Of a stretch of DNA of 64,000 nucleotides, positions 1-10,717 are shown piece by piece. Below the pieces are notes generated by a model that saw nothing but the letters and a program-made list of their open reading frames with translations, was not told where the DNA came from and made no database searches. Source of the stretch: Leishmania donovani (lineage: Eukaryota > Euglenozoa > Kinetoplastea > Trypanosomatida > Trypanosomatidae); assembly GCF_000227135.1 (NCBI RefSeq), contig NC_018235.1, positions 186,001 through 250,000 on the forward strand, read 5' to 3'. The translations under genes were made by a program, and so were the position numbers. Each line of letters starts with the position of its first letter. Position 1 is the first letter of the stretch.

Positions 1-578
1 GTCGCCTCATCCCCGCCTTCTTCCCGTCTCCACGGCACCTCGCCCCTCTTCGCGCCTGTGCCCAACCGAATGAACTCTCTAATCCTCCCCCTCCGTAATG
101 GTCTTCGGTGAAACGGCAGACACGCTCTGTTTGGGGTGTGTTGGGGGGGGGGGATTGTCCCGGTTTTGGCTGGTGACGGACGTCTCTGTCGGTTCGGGCG
201 CTGCAGTGCGCCTCCTTCTGTCTCGCTCTTCCAGATGTTCCGTGAGGAGCTCGAGAAGGACAGAACTGTCGGAGCTCGCGGACAGAAAACGGCAAGGTCA
301 CGTGCAGACAATGCAGTCGCGCTTGTGTGTGCGTGTGTGGCCTAGTCGGCGCCAACCTGCGTGTGACGGTGGCCCTCTTATGCGTACCGTCGATCGCTCC
401 CTCTGTGTGTGTGTGTGTGTGCTACCCCACTCGCCCTTTCTCCTCCGTCGTTTGTGCCGTCTTCACCACCGCCGCATGCACACATGCGCGCCTCCGCCTT
501 TCCGCATCGGCAGGTTGCTCGCCCTCCCTCCCCCTTTTTCTCCGTCTCACGCCCCGTTTCCTTCACACCGCTTGCATC
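1..578 (+). other. 5' spacer before the signal peptidase gene
   Basis: No gene is visible here. The stretch is pyrimidine-rich with a G-run near 141-153 and a (GT)n run at about 404-421. A C/T-rich tract ends in an AG at 512-513, which could serve as the spliced-leader acceptor for the gene that starts at 579 and would leave a leader of about 65 nt. Frames here are low-complexity translations of GT and CT repeats. Confidence 0.6.
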
Positions 579-1121
579 ATGCGCGAGCACATTGACACGC
601 TGCTGTCCCTGCGCATCCGCGATGTCGTTCAACAAGTCGTCACTATCAGCCTCTTCCTGAGCGTCGTCCTCGTGGGCTGGCGCGGCGCGGCGGTGATCAC
701 CAACTGCGAGGCGAGCATCGTCGTGGTGCTGAGCGGGAGTATGGAGCCTGGCTACCATCGCGGCGATGTGCTCCTGCTGCACCATCGCCCCGAGTACCCG
801 GTGGAGGTGGGCGACATCATCGTCTACACGCTGCCGGGACAGGACATTCCTATTGTGCACCGCGTCCACCGCATCCACGAGCGTGCCGAGGATCATAAAA
901 AACTATACCTGACGAAGGGCGACAACAACATGAACGACGACCGCTTTCTCTTCCATAGCGGGCGGGAGTGGGTGGAGCAGGACATGATTATCGGTAAGAC
1001 GTTTGCCTACGTGCCGCGCATCGGGTACTTGACCATCGTGTTTAACGAGTCGAAGGTTATCAAGTACGTTGCGCTGGCTCTCTTGGGCTTCTTTATGCTG
1101 ACCTCCACACAGGAGCTGTAA
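579..1121 (+). CDS. SEC11: ER signal peptidase I catalytic subunit (Sec11/SPC18-21 type)
   Basis: This 180-residue protein is the serine protease of the signal peptidase complex, which cleaves signal peptides in the ER lumen. A membrane anchor lies at about residues 18-37. The SGSMEP box follows at 52-57 with the predicted nucleophile Ser54. His94 sits in the IPIVHRV motif, where the ER enzymes carry His in place of the bacterial Lys. KGDNN with Asp115, followed by Asp120/121, completes the catalytic set. A second hydrophobic stretch is at 161-175. Length matches the eukaryotic Sec11 family (about 170-190 aa). The frame is open further upstream from GTG, but the ATG at 579 gives the family N-terminus MREHIDTLLSLRIRD. 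Nothing odd is seen. Family assignment is very secure. Confidence 0.95.
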   Translation: MREHIDTLLSLRIRDVVQQVVTISLFLSVVLVGWRGAAVITNCEASIVVVLSGSMEPGYHRGDVLLLHHRPEYPVEVGDIIVYTLPGQDIPIVHRVHRIHERAEDHKKLYLTKGDNNMNDDRFLFHSGREWVEQDMIIGKTFAYVPRIGYLTIVFNESKVIKYVALALLGFFMLTSTQEL

Positions 1122-2156
1122 GCTGCGGTGGCACCGACCGCCGCTGCTCTTGCTGGGATTGAATGGATATGTGCCGTGGCTGCTGATGCCGCACGCACGC
1201 GCCCAAGAACTCTAGTAGATGGGCCCGCTGTTGGTAACAAGGTCGAAAAGCGGCAGTGGTTGACTGGCCACGTCGGCTGCACATGCACTCGAGGTCATTG
1301 TGTATTTTCTTTGTGTGTGTGGGTGTTTATGCCCCCACATCGCGCCGGGCGCCCCGAGTGCGCCAACTCCGCTTCCTTTCGATTTGGGGCCCCTTCCCCT
1401 CACCGCTCCTCTCACTCGCATGGCCCCCTCCCCGTGTGTGGTCTGAACACCTGGACCGTGCATCTGCCTGCTGCCCATGACCGCACACGTCGCTTATTCG
1501 TCCCTGCGTCCTTTAAGGGGGAGAAGAGGGGGTGCGCTGCGTCTATCTCTGTGTGTGTGTGTGCGTGGGGAGAAGAAGCTATCGAGCGACAGACACATAT
1601 ATATATATATATTCATCGACGAGGGAGCTGATGGCAGGGGGGGGGTGTTTCTCCCTGTCCCCTCCTCACCCCCCCCGTCACCACCACCTCAACCGGACAA
1701 CATGTGTGAGAGTGTGTCAGCGCCGCGTTTCTTTCTTTTCGAAGACTTCATGCGCACGCATGGCTTGCGTGGCGCACAGTTGAACGGAAAGAGGTAAGGG
1801 GAGGCCCCCTTGAGGCGTTCATGCGATAAGCCTCACGTGGACGCGCGCACGCACACACGCCAGCTCCTGCTTACTGGCTTCACTATCGCTCTTTCTTTTC
1901 CTCGCATATCTCAACAGTGCACATCACCCACGCAGACGCGCGCACGTCAGCACCGAGGCAGAGGCGGCAACAGCAACTGAGCCATACGGTGTGCACCCTC
2001 ACGTTAACGCACGCACAAGCATCCGGACTCACCAGAAGTACAGCCTTCCGTTCTTCTCTCACGCTCTCTCTTTCACTGTTCCCCACCCCCCCCCCACCCC
2101 TCACTCCACCCAAACATCCACGCATCCCGTTCTCGTTTTGCTGTGCCGAAACAACG
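1122..2156 (+). other. Intergenic spacer, no gene seen
   Basis: About 1 kb of 3' and 5' untranslated-type sequence. It holds a short GT run near 1548-1562, an (AT)n run at about 1597-1612, G- and C-runs near 1638-1676, and a long C/T tract at about 2041-2130 that probably directs trans-splicing of the next gene. No frame with protein-like composition was found on either strand. Confidence 0.6.
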
Positions 2157-3044
2157 ATGCGCCCCGTGACGCGATCGCCGCTCCTCGTCGCCACCGTCGT
2201 GGTGGCGGCCACGCTGTGCCTCAGCGGTGACAACGTTATCTTGTCCTTGCCCTCTGGTGTGCGGCTGGCACGCGCGGATGGCCCCATCACGAAAGAGCAG
2301 TGCTTCATCCTCAACCCGAAGCCGACCGTCACGTCCTGTAATGCGTACCTGCCGCCTATCGTTGATTTGTACGGCATGCTGCCCTACGACAAGACACCGG
2401 CCTACACGAACTGCGTAAAGGAGCGGTGTCTTTGCACGGGCGCCGCGACGAGTACGGCCATCAAGACGAGCGGCTTCTTCTGCAACAGTTCTGGCTGGAT
2501 GGAGAGCGGCTACACGACGTGTAACGTGTTGGTCGACTGCTTCTCCAAGTTCTGGCGGTGCATAAACAAGGCACTCTACACGCGTTACCTCGAAGACCGC
2601 GGGAACCTCGATCCGACGGAAGTGGATCTTATGGCCGACATGATTTCCCACGGCAACCGCCCTGGTGAGACGTTCGACATCACCGATATCTTCCGCTCGT
2701 GCCGTCTGATGATGTGCGCTGCCGCGAACTCGCGCCAGAACTGCGGCCTCGTCACGTGCCTGCCGAACTACACCCAGTGCGACGAGTACATCCGCCCTCC
2801 GCCGCTGCCGTATACGCATCAACTGTGCACGCAGGGATGCCGTGCCGCCCTGCTGATGATGGCGCTGACGATCGCCGCTGTGTCTTTCTCTGTTTGCTGC
2901 TTCTGCTGCTGCCCGGCGCAGGTGCGCATCAGCAAGCCCGTGATGAAAGAGGCGCCGGCGCATAGGCTCGAGTCGAACTCTATGTGGAGCGAAGTGGAGG
3001 CCCAGGATAGGCGGCATCGGATGGGTGATTCGTGCACGCCGTAA
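2157..3044 (+). CDS. Cysteine-rich secretory-pathway membrane protein, unknown function
   Basis: The predicted protein is 295 residues and I do not recognise its family. It begins with a basic N-terminus and a hydrophobic stretch at 8-22 that reads as a signal peptide. A luminal or extracellular domain of about 200 residues follows, with 16 cysteines (for example C49, C61, C86, C91, C93, C109, C122, C128, C135, C182, C187, C196, C201, C208, C224, C228), suggesting eight disulphides. A hydrophobic segment at about 230-250 ends in a CCFCCC cluster suited to palmitoylation, and a charged 43-residue tail follows. This fits a type I surface or endomembrane protein. The frame is open upstream from 1917, but that part reads as low-complexity leader. 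The ATG at 2157 precedes the signal sequence directly. No homologue known to me shares this cysteine spacing. Confidence 0.8.
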   Translation: MRPVTRSPLLVATVVVAATLCLSGDNVILSLPSGVRLARADGPITKEQCFILNPKPTVTSCNAYLPPIVDLYGMLPYDKTPAYTNCVKERCLCTGAATSTAIKTSGFFCNSSGWMESGYTTCNVLVDCFSKFWRCINKALYTRYLEDRGNLDPTEVDLMADMISHGNRPGETFDITDIFRSCRLMMCAAANSRQNCGLVTCLPNYTQCDEYIRPPPLPYTHQLCTQGCRAALLMMALTIAAVSFSVCCFCCCPAQVRISKPVMKEAPAHRLESNSMWSEVEAQDRRHRMGDSCTP

Positions 3045-5987
3045 GGCGTACCAACGAGAATGGGAGACGCACAGGGAACGAAACACAGAAAGGGAAGCGG
3101 AGGAGAGAAGAGGATCAGCAGCCCCAACGGCGGCGGCTGCAGGTGGCGCTACCACTGCAGGCTTTGGCAGGGAGAGAGCAAGCGAAATGGTAGCAGCGGG
3201 TGCGAGCGAAAGGCGTGGACGGGGTTGTCGATGTAGGCGACAGACGCATCCCTGACGCGTATATCTGCTCCTCCCCTTCTCCCGCTCCCTCTCTCTCTGT
3301 GCGTGTGTCTGTGCCTGTGTGTGCACATGTGTATATGTGTATGTTGTACCCTCCCTTGCGTTTTGTGACGGTGTCTGGTGTCGGCGTTATGCGTCGCCAT
3401 CTCCCTCAGCACACAGAGAGGCCGGCATACCAACACAGACGCACAAGCATGGCGAGTGCGTCGCTGTCTCTTCCTCTGTTCGGTCCCTCTCTCGCTGTCC
3501 CCTGATTCTCCCTGCTGGTCGTGTATGCGTGCTTCTGTCTCTCTCCCCCTTCCACTCATAGTGTGTCGTCCACGTCTCCCTTGATGCCCACACGCACCCG
3601 CACACACGTCGTGAAGCGTTGTCTTGTCCTTCCCTCTCTCCCTGTCTTTTCACCCTTCTCGTGTGGTGCGTGTGTGTGTGTGTTTACATCTTTTCTTTTT
3701 CCCATTGATGCTCTGTGTGTGTGCGCCTGTGTCTGTCGCGCTTGCTTTCTTGCTCGCTCTTTTCCTGTGATTTAGATGTCTGTTGCTTCGCCTCTGTTGG
3801 CGGACAGAGGGAGGAGAGGATGGGGTTCTGGTAATCATGTGCACACCTCTCTCCCTCTCTCTACATGCGTTCCCGTGCTTGACGACGGTGGCACTGGTGG
3901 ACTCTGTGTCTTCTTCATTTGCGTTCGCGCGTTGCTGTGTGTGTGTGCGTTGTTCCTTTTTCGGCTTTCTGGGGGTGGGAGAGCGCTGTGCGCGTGCCGA
4001 CATGTCGTCTGTCGTCGTTTATTGTTCGTCGTTGGTCGCGCGTCTCTCCCGTTCGTGAGCCGCACGGTAGATTGCCAACATCGGTTGAACACGCACGCAC
4101 GCGTGCCGGCAAGCACGTGTGCGTGCGCGCTCACGATTTTTGTTTTGGGGGATCACAAACGAAAAAGGAGGAGGGCGTAGGCGAGCGAGAGAGGTGGTGA
4201 CCATGGCGACGTGCTGCCCTGGAGAAAATGGCGAGAGGAAGCTCTCAGTATGCGCAGACGTCCGCGCGCTCCCACCACCTCCTCCTCCCTCCTCGAACTC
4301 TGCATCGCAACGTGGCTCCGCCTTGTCTCGGTCTGCGTGCGTGTGTTCGGGTGTGTCGGTCTAGGCGATCGAGGAATGGCCGCACACGGTGCGGCGCGTT
4401 TCGTGGAAGTCACGCGTCGTCCGACTTCGTACCCCGCTCTCGCTCGCTCGCCGTCTCACTCATCGTCCTCGTCGTAAACATTCGCCCTCGGGCTTTATTT
4501 TTCATCGCTTCAGCACACCAACACCACCACCATAACCGAATAGGGGTCTCGCTGTTCTTCTTCCTCGTGTGTCTGGCGTGCAGAGGGTGTGTCTCTGTCG
4601 GTCTGTTTGTGTGTGTGTGTGTGGTGGGAGGGGGGGGAGGTATTCTGCCCGGCGCTTTCTCAGCCACCTCCCTGTCTCTTCTCTCGTTTTCTTGCGTTGT
4701 GTCTCTGTGCCGCGACGGCGGTTAGGGCCGTCACGGCAGTGGTGACAGCCAGGCTACCCCGCACCCTGCCCACCAGAACCCCTCCTCCGCCTTCTGTACG
4801 GCTGCATCTCTCTGTATGTCAAGCCCAGCCATCCACTAATCTGTCCCGCCGTGCCCGTTGTCGCCGTTGATTCGTTGTGTCTCTCCAGGAATGACGACAG
4901 TGTCCCCCCCCCCCACCCTCTCTCCCTCTCTCATCCCTCCTGAGCCTCGCCCTCGCCCTCAAACCATGTTATCGCGTATGCCGTGTCGAGTGGAAGCGGC
5001 AGGGAGGGGTTGGCGAGGCGCCGATTGGCAAGCTGGAGGTGCCCATCGGGTGTGCGAGATAGCCTGCGACGCTGCCAGAACCAGGCACGAAAGTGTGGCA
5101 GAGGCGAAAGGTGACGCGACGACATCATAGAGCTGCACACGGCGAGCAGTCAAGGAGGCAGCCCCAGCTCCACAGAACGAAGTTCAGCACCCATATGCAG
5201 CGCCGTCGCCACTTTAGACGCCTCCGCCGCCGCCCTGGGCAGCGGCCGAGCAACGTCCATCGCCTGCACATGAGTAGGATGCGCTCAAGAGAGTTGTGTA
5301 CACTCGCGTGGGTGCTTTAATGCCGCAGTGTGATGTGCTTGCCTGTGCATCTGGGACACAAACAAGCGAAATAATAGATCCTCTGGTGACAGTGCACGCG
5401 CGCGCGGAAGCGCAGCAGCGATGAGCACACCCACAGACACGTACTCCGCACTGGCAAGAGTGCGCCTCGGCTCTGATAGCGGGTGGGATGCGTTTGAGGC
5501 AGAGGCCCTGCTTGGATGACGGAAATCGGTGCATGGCTGCAGCACGAGTGTGTGTGTGCGGGTACGCGCGTCTAGGGCTGTTCCGCCCCACGCAGAGGGG
5601 GTTTTGGGGGGGGGAGCTGTGGCAGTCGCAGCGAGAGTGGGGGCGCGCCAAGGAAGAAGAGGGACATCCCCACCCCCCACCCCTCAGCACACACGCACAC
5701 ACACACACACACACAGCCTCACCAACCCTCTTGCGTATCTTCGCTTCCTTTACTTCTTTATTGTTCCATCTCTCCATCGCTCGGTGCCTCTACGGTCTCG
5801 CCGCCCCAGCATGTATTATCGATCACACTCCAGCCTTTCCCTGCATACACACACACGCACACACCATACAAAGCAAGCAACCACGTGCGCCAGCCATCCC
5901 TGACGCGCGTACACCCCTCCCCTCCCTGCCGTCGCGTCGCACGTAGCGAAGAAGCACAGCAAGCGGAAAGCGCACAGCACAAACAAA
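3045..5987 (+). other. Long spacer (2.9 kb), no gene seen
   Basis: This gap is mostly C/T- and GT-rich untranslated-type sequence (3260-4980). A more even-composition block at about 4985-5560, listed separately, may be repeat-derived. A CA run at about 5696-5715 and a C/T tract at about 5730-5810 precede SUMO. No frame of convincing protein composition was seen on either strand. Confidence 0.55.
4985..5560 (+). repeat. Possible degenerate SIDER-like retroposon remnant
   Basis: This block of about 575 bp lacks the CT and GT tracts of the surrounding spacer and has about the size of Leishmania SIDER2 elements. It shares a short GCCTGCGACG core (5061-5070) with the 35.7 kb element, placed a similar distance after a GGTG. 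Beyond that I could not align it. The call rests mainly on composition and size. Confidence 0.3.
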
Positions 5988-6341
5988 ATGGAGCATCCGG
6001 AGCACACCAACCAGCACCCGGAAGGGAACAACAACACCGAAGCGCCAGCGCCAGTGAAGGCGGAGGCCGCCGCTGCCGTATCGGCACAGCAGATCTCGCT
6101 GAAGGTCGTCAACGCCGACGGCGCGGAGATGTTCTTCAAGATCAAGCGAGGGACGCAGCTGAAGAAGCTGATCGACGCGTACTGCAAGAAGCAGGGCATC
6201 TCCCGCGGGAGCGTTCGCTTCCTCTTCGACGGCGCGCCGATCGATGAGATGAAGACGCCGGAGGATTTGGGGATGGAGGACGACGACGTGATCGACGCCA
6301 TGGTAGAGCAGACCGGCGGGTGCGTGGTGAGGCAGCTATGA
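5988..6341 (+). CDS. SUMO: SUMO (small ubiquitin-like modifier) precursor
   Basis: This 117-residue protein has a flexible N-terminal tail (1-34) followed by a ubiquitin-like beta-grasp fold (35-109). The fold includes the SUMO signatures ISLKVVNADG, FFKIKRGTQLKKLIDAYCKKQG and VRFLFDGAPI. Gly110-Gly111 is the predicted conjugation terminus. The six residues CVVRQL after it would be removed by a SUMO protease. It is attached to lysines by the E1/Ubc9 pathway and regulates nuclear and other proteins. A psi-K-x-E consensus (VKAE, Lys24) in the tail could accept SUMO and allow chains, as in human SUMO-2/3. The gene is single and stands alone between long spacers. In L. major, SUMO lies on chromosome 8 as far as I recall. 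Confidence 0.95.
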   Translation: MEHPEHTNQHPEGNNNTEAPAPVKAEAAAAVSAQQISLKVVNADGAEMFFKIKRGTQLKKLIDAYCKKQGISRGSVRFLFDGAPIDEMKTPEDLGMEDDDVIDAMVEQTGGCVVRQL

Positions 6342-8941
6342 AGGTCGGCTTGTTTGTCTACGCGCAGCTGTGTCAATCTCCACCAAACTCTCCCTCCTTC
6401 CCTCGCAACGTCCATCGTGGCGCACGCGCAGCCGAAATAGATACACGTAACACAGAGATTAAGCCGCGGGTCACAGAAGACAGAGGGAGGAAACATGGGG
6501 GCGGGTGCTGAAGGAGAGGTGGCGGACGACGCGGATAGCGTCGCCCTCGCCCCTTCCCCGACGCGCCCTGACCGGGACACCTCTCGCCCTCGCCTGCTCA
6601 CCACCACCGCCCCGCCTCGCTCCCTCCTCCCCTCCCCCCGGTGGTGACGCTTGGTGCTTGGCTAAACCAGAAGAAAAGGAAGCTGTGAAGCAGGACGGCA
6701 AGGCACAGAGGTATTCGATGAGCATCGGTTTTAGACATCCGCATATGTGTACTCGTATGCACGACGCGTGGTCTCTGTGCATCTCTGTCTGTCTCTGTGT
6801 CTCTCTTTCTCTGCGTGTGTGCGTGTGCGTGTGTGTGCGGAGCCCATGAGAGGGACCCGAGACATTGCCGAACCGAATACAGGTGCATCCTTTCTTCATC
6901 TGTAGTGGTGTTGGTGCGCCGTTTTCTTTTCTTCTTTGCCGATGCCGTCGTTGTCCCCTCCCCCTCCCCATCTGGAGGCTGTCTTTGTTGACGTTTCCGC
7001 GGCCTCACCACTGCACAGGTGGCGGCAGCTCCTTCTCGGCGTGTATACGCTTGTCAGCGTGCCTCTCTGGCGAAGGGGTGTACGAGGAAGGGCAAGAAGA
7101 AGATAGAGGCGCCCACACTCCCCCCCTCACATTCTCTTCGCCCCTCCTCCGCCCATCCCACCTTCCTGCGACGTCTGCCTGCGCATCTGCGATGGGTCTG
7201 GTGTGGCTCCGCCTTTCCTGTCTGCCTCTTCGGCACGAAGGCAACGGAAACCCCCTAATTATGCGGAATCACCTCCGTGCGTCGTTTCATACAGGGTCCA
7301 GTACCCAAAGTCGCGCTGTGGGAAGCCAAGCAGCCTGCAGCCCGCCCACCAGGTGCGTCGGTGGACATGTCTGGGACGGCCGCTACGCCACAGAGACTTG
7401 CAGCCATGATCCTCGCGTTTGTGCCAGATCACTACCAGTCATGCCGGCGATTCCGCTGAAAGGCATTCTACTATGAGAGTGCCCGACCCGGCGATGTGCC
7501 CCAGTATTCCACGCGCGACCCGCGGATCGCGCGGAGCTCGAAGCACACCGCATGGCACGCGGTGACCCTGCGCACAACGATCTGATTACACGCACATCTC
7601 ACTCGCGCTGCATGGACTTCCCCCGTTGGGTGTGTGTGTAGCTGCCTCCTATGCTCCCCCCCCCCGAGGACAGCATGCTGTGAGATCTCTGTGCGCAGGC
7701 ACGGGCCCCTTCCGCTTGGCACACCCACTCCTGGCAGAGGCATGCGGATTCAGGGGACGGTGGGATGCCTCTGCTGCCCCAGACGACTGATGCCCGCGTC
7801 CCACCTGTCGCGGCGCATGCCGGCAAGCTGCCCAGGCGCGTACCCTCCCCCCCCCTGCCGTCGGTGGCATCGAGGAAAATGACAGATGAAGACAACGATC
7901 CAAGCAGACAAGGTCGTCCAATCGGGTGGGCTGATGAGACACAGATGCCGAAACCACGGCACACAGGCAGAATGTGCAGGGTTTCAGACGGCCCTGGCCT
8001 GGAGCTGGCCAGGACCCTTCTTGAGCTCATGCGGCATGCATCAGGACCGTGGACGCAGCCCGCCCTGGACCCGATGCGTGCCGTCCGCCCAAGCCTGTCT
8101 CCGGCACCGGCCGTACAGCACGCATCGGAAGAACGGGCTAGGAAGGACAGGAAGAGCGCGTGCGACGCATGGCCCCGATTTGACAGGGGGACGGTTCGTC
8201 CCAGACGAGCCGGACGCGGCCGCGGCGCAGCAGAGGGCCAGGCGGAGCTGTATGCGTGTGTATGCAGTGCGTCTGCTTTGTTGTGAATTGCTTGGTGGCG
8301 GCGGAATGGACACGCTGGGGAGGGCGGGTACAAGAGTGGAAAAGCGAAGGCCACAGCTGAAAGAATGAATAATGCGATGACGTGCGCATCTCTATCGCAG
8401 CACGCTTGTGCATCACCGCGGCTCTGTCACCTGTGCGGGGTGGCGGTGGTGGTGGTGGTGGTGGTGGTGATGGGGGAGGAGTGCTTGCAAGGGGTTGCAG
8501 CGGATGCGGGCAATGCGCAAGCAGCTGTTGCGGTCGCTTCCTGCCGACGCTCTCTGCCGCTGCGTGGAGAGGGCCAGTGGCGCGTATGACGTCGATGCTC
8601 GTCATATCCCTCACGTTCCGGCGAGCCGTGCAGCACATGCATCCTTCTCTTGCCCTTTTCTCTCTCTCGTTCCGCTATCGTTCGCCTTGTTCGGGCTTTC
8701 CTTGGTCTTCCCTGTGTTTTACACACACACACACACACACACGCACGGGGCGTGTTGGTGCGTCTGCGTACTCGCCTCGCGCGGCAGTGGTGCTGCGCCG
8801 TCCCTTTCTCAAACATACATCCCGGGTTGGGCAAACGCCGTAGCGTTCGGTGCTTACGTGGGCTTGCCTTCCTAAGCGCGCGCGCCCACCTCCTCTTTCC
8901 CTCCCTCCCTCCCTCCCCTCACCCCGCCCTCATCAGCTGCC
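6342..8941 (+). other. Long spacer (2.6 kb) containing a retroposon remnant
   Basis: The first 900 bp look like a 3' untranslated region with GT and CT runs (6780-6835). The middle part, about 7250-8370, is a separate block annotated as a SIDER/DIRE-like element. The last part has a CA run at 8721-8742 and a C/T tract with CCCT repeats at 8890-8935 just before the next gene. No gene was found. Confidence 0.55.
7250..8370 (+). mobile_element. Degenerate L1Tc/ingi-clade element (SIDER/DIRE-like)
   Basis: This block of about 1.1 kb has even base composition, unlike the pyrimidine-rich spacer around it, and has no long intact frame. At 7269-7331 it carries an ordered set of short blocks: CACCTC, then CAGGGTCCAGTACCC (7292-7306), then GGAAGCCAAGC (7321-7331). 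These match in order and spacing the conserved 5' hallmark of trypanosomatid L1Tc/ingi elements as I remember it, the part that in T. cruzi L1Tc acts as internal promoter and HDV-like self-cleaving ribozyme. The 3' end is uncertain; an A-rich stretch near 8340-8370 may be the remains of a tail. In Leishmania such elements commonly sit in 3' untranslated regions and influence mRNA decay, so this one may affect the SUMO transcript. The borders are estimates. Confidence 0.55.
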
Positions 8942-9790
8942 ATGGCGCAACTTACGAGAGATGAGGTCCACACCTACGCCGAGGCCATGATCGCCGCCAT
9001 CAAGACACCTGCGTTTCAGGAGCGCGTCCGTGCTGCGATGAGCCGTGAGCCGACCCCGACGGATGCTGAGGCCGTCATGAAGCGCTATGAAGAAGTACAG
9101 GCGGACTACTTCACCAACCACTACAACGCCGAAGCCGGCGGCATCTGCAGCAGCGTCAGCGCCGGTGCAGTGGGCAGAGGTACTGGCGACGCGTGTGGTC
9201 GTGCTAAGAGCTCTCAAGATGCATCCGGGGTACTGGCGCAGCAGGTGGACAACATGAGCCTCGAGAAGGCAAGCGATGCGCCGAAGCTGGACGGCGTCGA
9301 AATTGTGGAGCAGCTCAAGAACGCGGTACGCATGTACAAGGAGAAGGAGACGGTGCGGCTCATCACGGAGCTCTGCTTGCTGATCGAGTCGCAGGTGACG
9401 GCGCTCCCAGCGGCCGTGCCAGCCCTGAAGCACCTCTACAGCAATTCCGTGTATGGCTCCAGTGCGATGGAGCAGGCGCAGGCGGCGTCCGCGCGGGCCG
9501 GCGGCGGTGAGAACGTGTTACCCGTCGCGCACCCGTCTCCACAGGTGATGCAAATGATGGACATGGCGATGCGCACCCTCAGCCCAAAGCAACGCGAGAC
9601 CCTCGAGCGAGTGCAGCGGGCAACGATGAACGGCAGCCCGCCGTTGCCGGAGGATATGCAAGACATGCTCCTCATTCAGCGTCAGCTTGGCGCCTTCATG
9701 CAGACGATGCAGCGCTTCGGCCAGATGCCGAGCGGCAGGGGTCGTGGCAGTGGTGGTCGCGGCGGCTGTGGTGGGCGAGGGGCCCCGTAG
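8942..9790 (+). CDS. Conserved-looking hypothetical protein with RG-rich tail
   Basis: The predicted protein is 282 residues and its family is not recognised. Residues 1-62 and 117-152 look helical and well packed, with a KETVRLITELCLLIESQ helix. A linker of low complexity joins them at about 63-105. A Met/Gln-rich helical part (199-262) contains several MQMM/MQTM runs. It ends in SGRGRGSGGRGGCGGRG (264-280), an RGG-type tail that in other proteins binds RNA and is arginine-methylated. No signal peptide or membrane segment is seen. The ATG at 8942 directly follows a C/T tract and is the first in frame. A role in RNA biology is only an inference from the tail. Confidence 0.8.
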   Translation: MAQLTRDEVHTYAEAMIAAIKTPAFQERVRAAMSREPTPTDAEAVMKRYEEVQADYFTNHYNAEAGGICSSVSAGAVGRGTGDACGRAKSSQDASGVLAQQVDNMSLEKASDAPKLDGVEIVEQLKNAVRMYKEKETVRLITELCLLIESQVTALPAAVPALKHLYSNSVYGSSAMEQAQAASARAGGGENVLPVAHPSPQVMQMMDMAMRTLSPKQRETLERVQRATMNGSPPLPEDMQDMLLIQRQLGAFMQTMQRFGQMPSGRGRGSGGRGGCGGRGAP

Positions 9791-10717
9791 ATGACCATCC
9801 GGCGTCGACCACGTCAGCAAAAACGCTGTGGGGGAGGAGAGAGGACAGCTTCATGGAATCAACCTTACGCGCGTCCAGACCGCGCAACGGCGGTGCATTT
9901 TGCGTTTTCGCCCATCCCTCACCTCACCCCCACCCCTTTTTTTTCCGCTGTCCGCGGTCCGCAGGTGGTCGTGACCAGCTTCACTCTCTCCCCCTTTACA
10001 AGCGCTACTGCTGCCACCGTCATCGCTGTATTCTGCTCTCGTCTGCGTCATCACCGGCGTGGTTCTCGCAACTCCCCCCACCCACCACCCACCACCACCT
10101 TGTGAGTGGCACCGTCGCGCCGCCTGCGAGGCCTCCGTCAGCCATCCCAAGTGGATTCGGACAGGGACGAGACTGGTCACTGTGGGTGACCGTCTGGGGT
10201 TGCTGCGCCACAATGGCACCGCTTGCTGGTGCCGCTGTCCTCGTTCGATCCCGAGCTCCGGTTAAGCTTCGGCGGCGGCAGCAGCAGCAGAGAGGGCATC
10301 ATGGTCGGATGCGAGTAACTCCCCACCCACCCCCACCCCCACCTCAAGCGCACAGACAAACAGACAGACACAGACGCATGCACGACCACCAGGCGGAACG
10401 GCGAGTGACGCCTTCGCTTCGGTTGCGCCGTAACGCGCCCTCTTCGCTCTCCCCTCAAACTCCGACCCAACACATCGTCATCCTGCACCCGTCCCTCTCT
10501 CCATATCACTCGTGGCTCGCTCACAACGCTACGCGCGGAGGAACACCGCATACCGTGCGAGGTGCACCGGCTGACGCTTGACTGCTCGGCGCCTCAACAA
10601 CAACACAAAACATAAAATGGAAGGAGCTCACACGCAAACGCACAAGCACGCACACACGCAGGTATTAGACGAAGGTAATCGCAGTCCACACCACCTCACG
10701 GACGAAATACAGCACAC
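9791..10717 (+). other. Intergenic spacer, no gene seen
   Basis: About 930 bp of untranslated-type sequence with C-rich tracts near 9925-9945, 10075-10100 and 10320-10345, each able to act as part of a trans-splicing signal for the next gene. Neither strand gives a protein-like frame. Confidence 0.55.

Noticed and set aside
2073..3326. 417-codon frame on the minus strand
   Set aside because: It is antisense to the cysteine-rich protein gene, is Arg/Ala/His-rich as expected for a mirror frame of GC-rich coding sequence, and has no domain.
10236..10275. GTTCGATCCCGAG resembling a tRNA T-loop
   Set aside because: Flanking bases do not pair into a T-stem and acceptor stem; no A-box upstream at the right distance.
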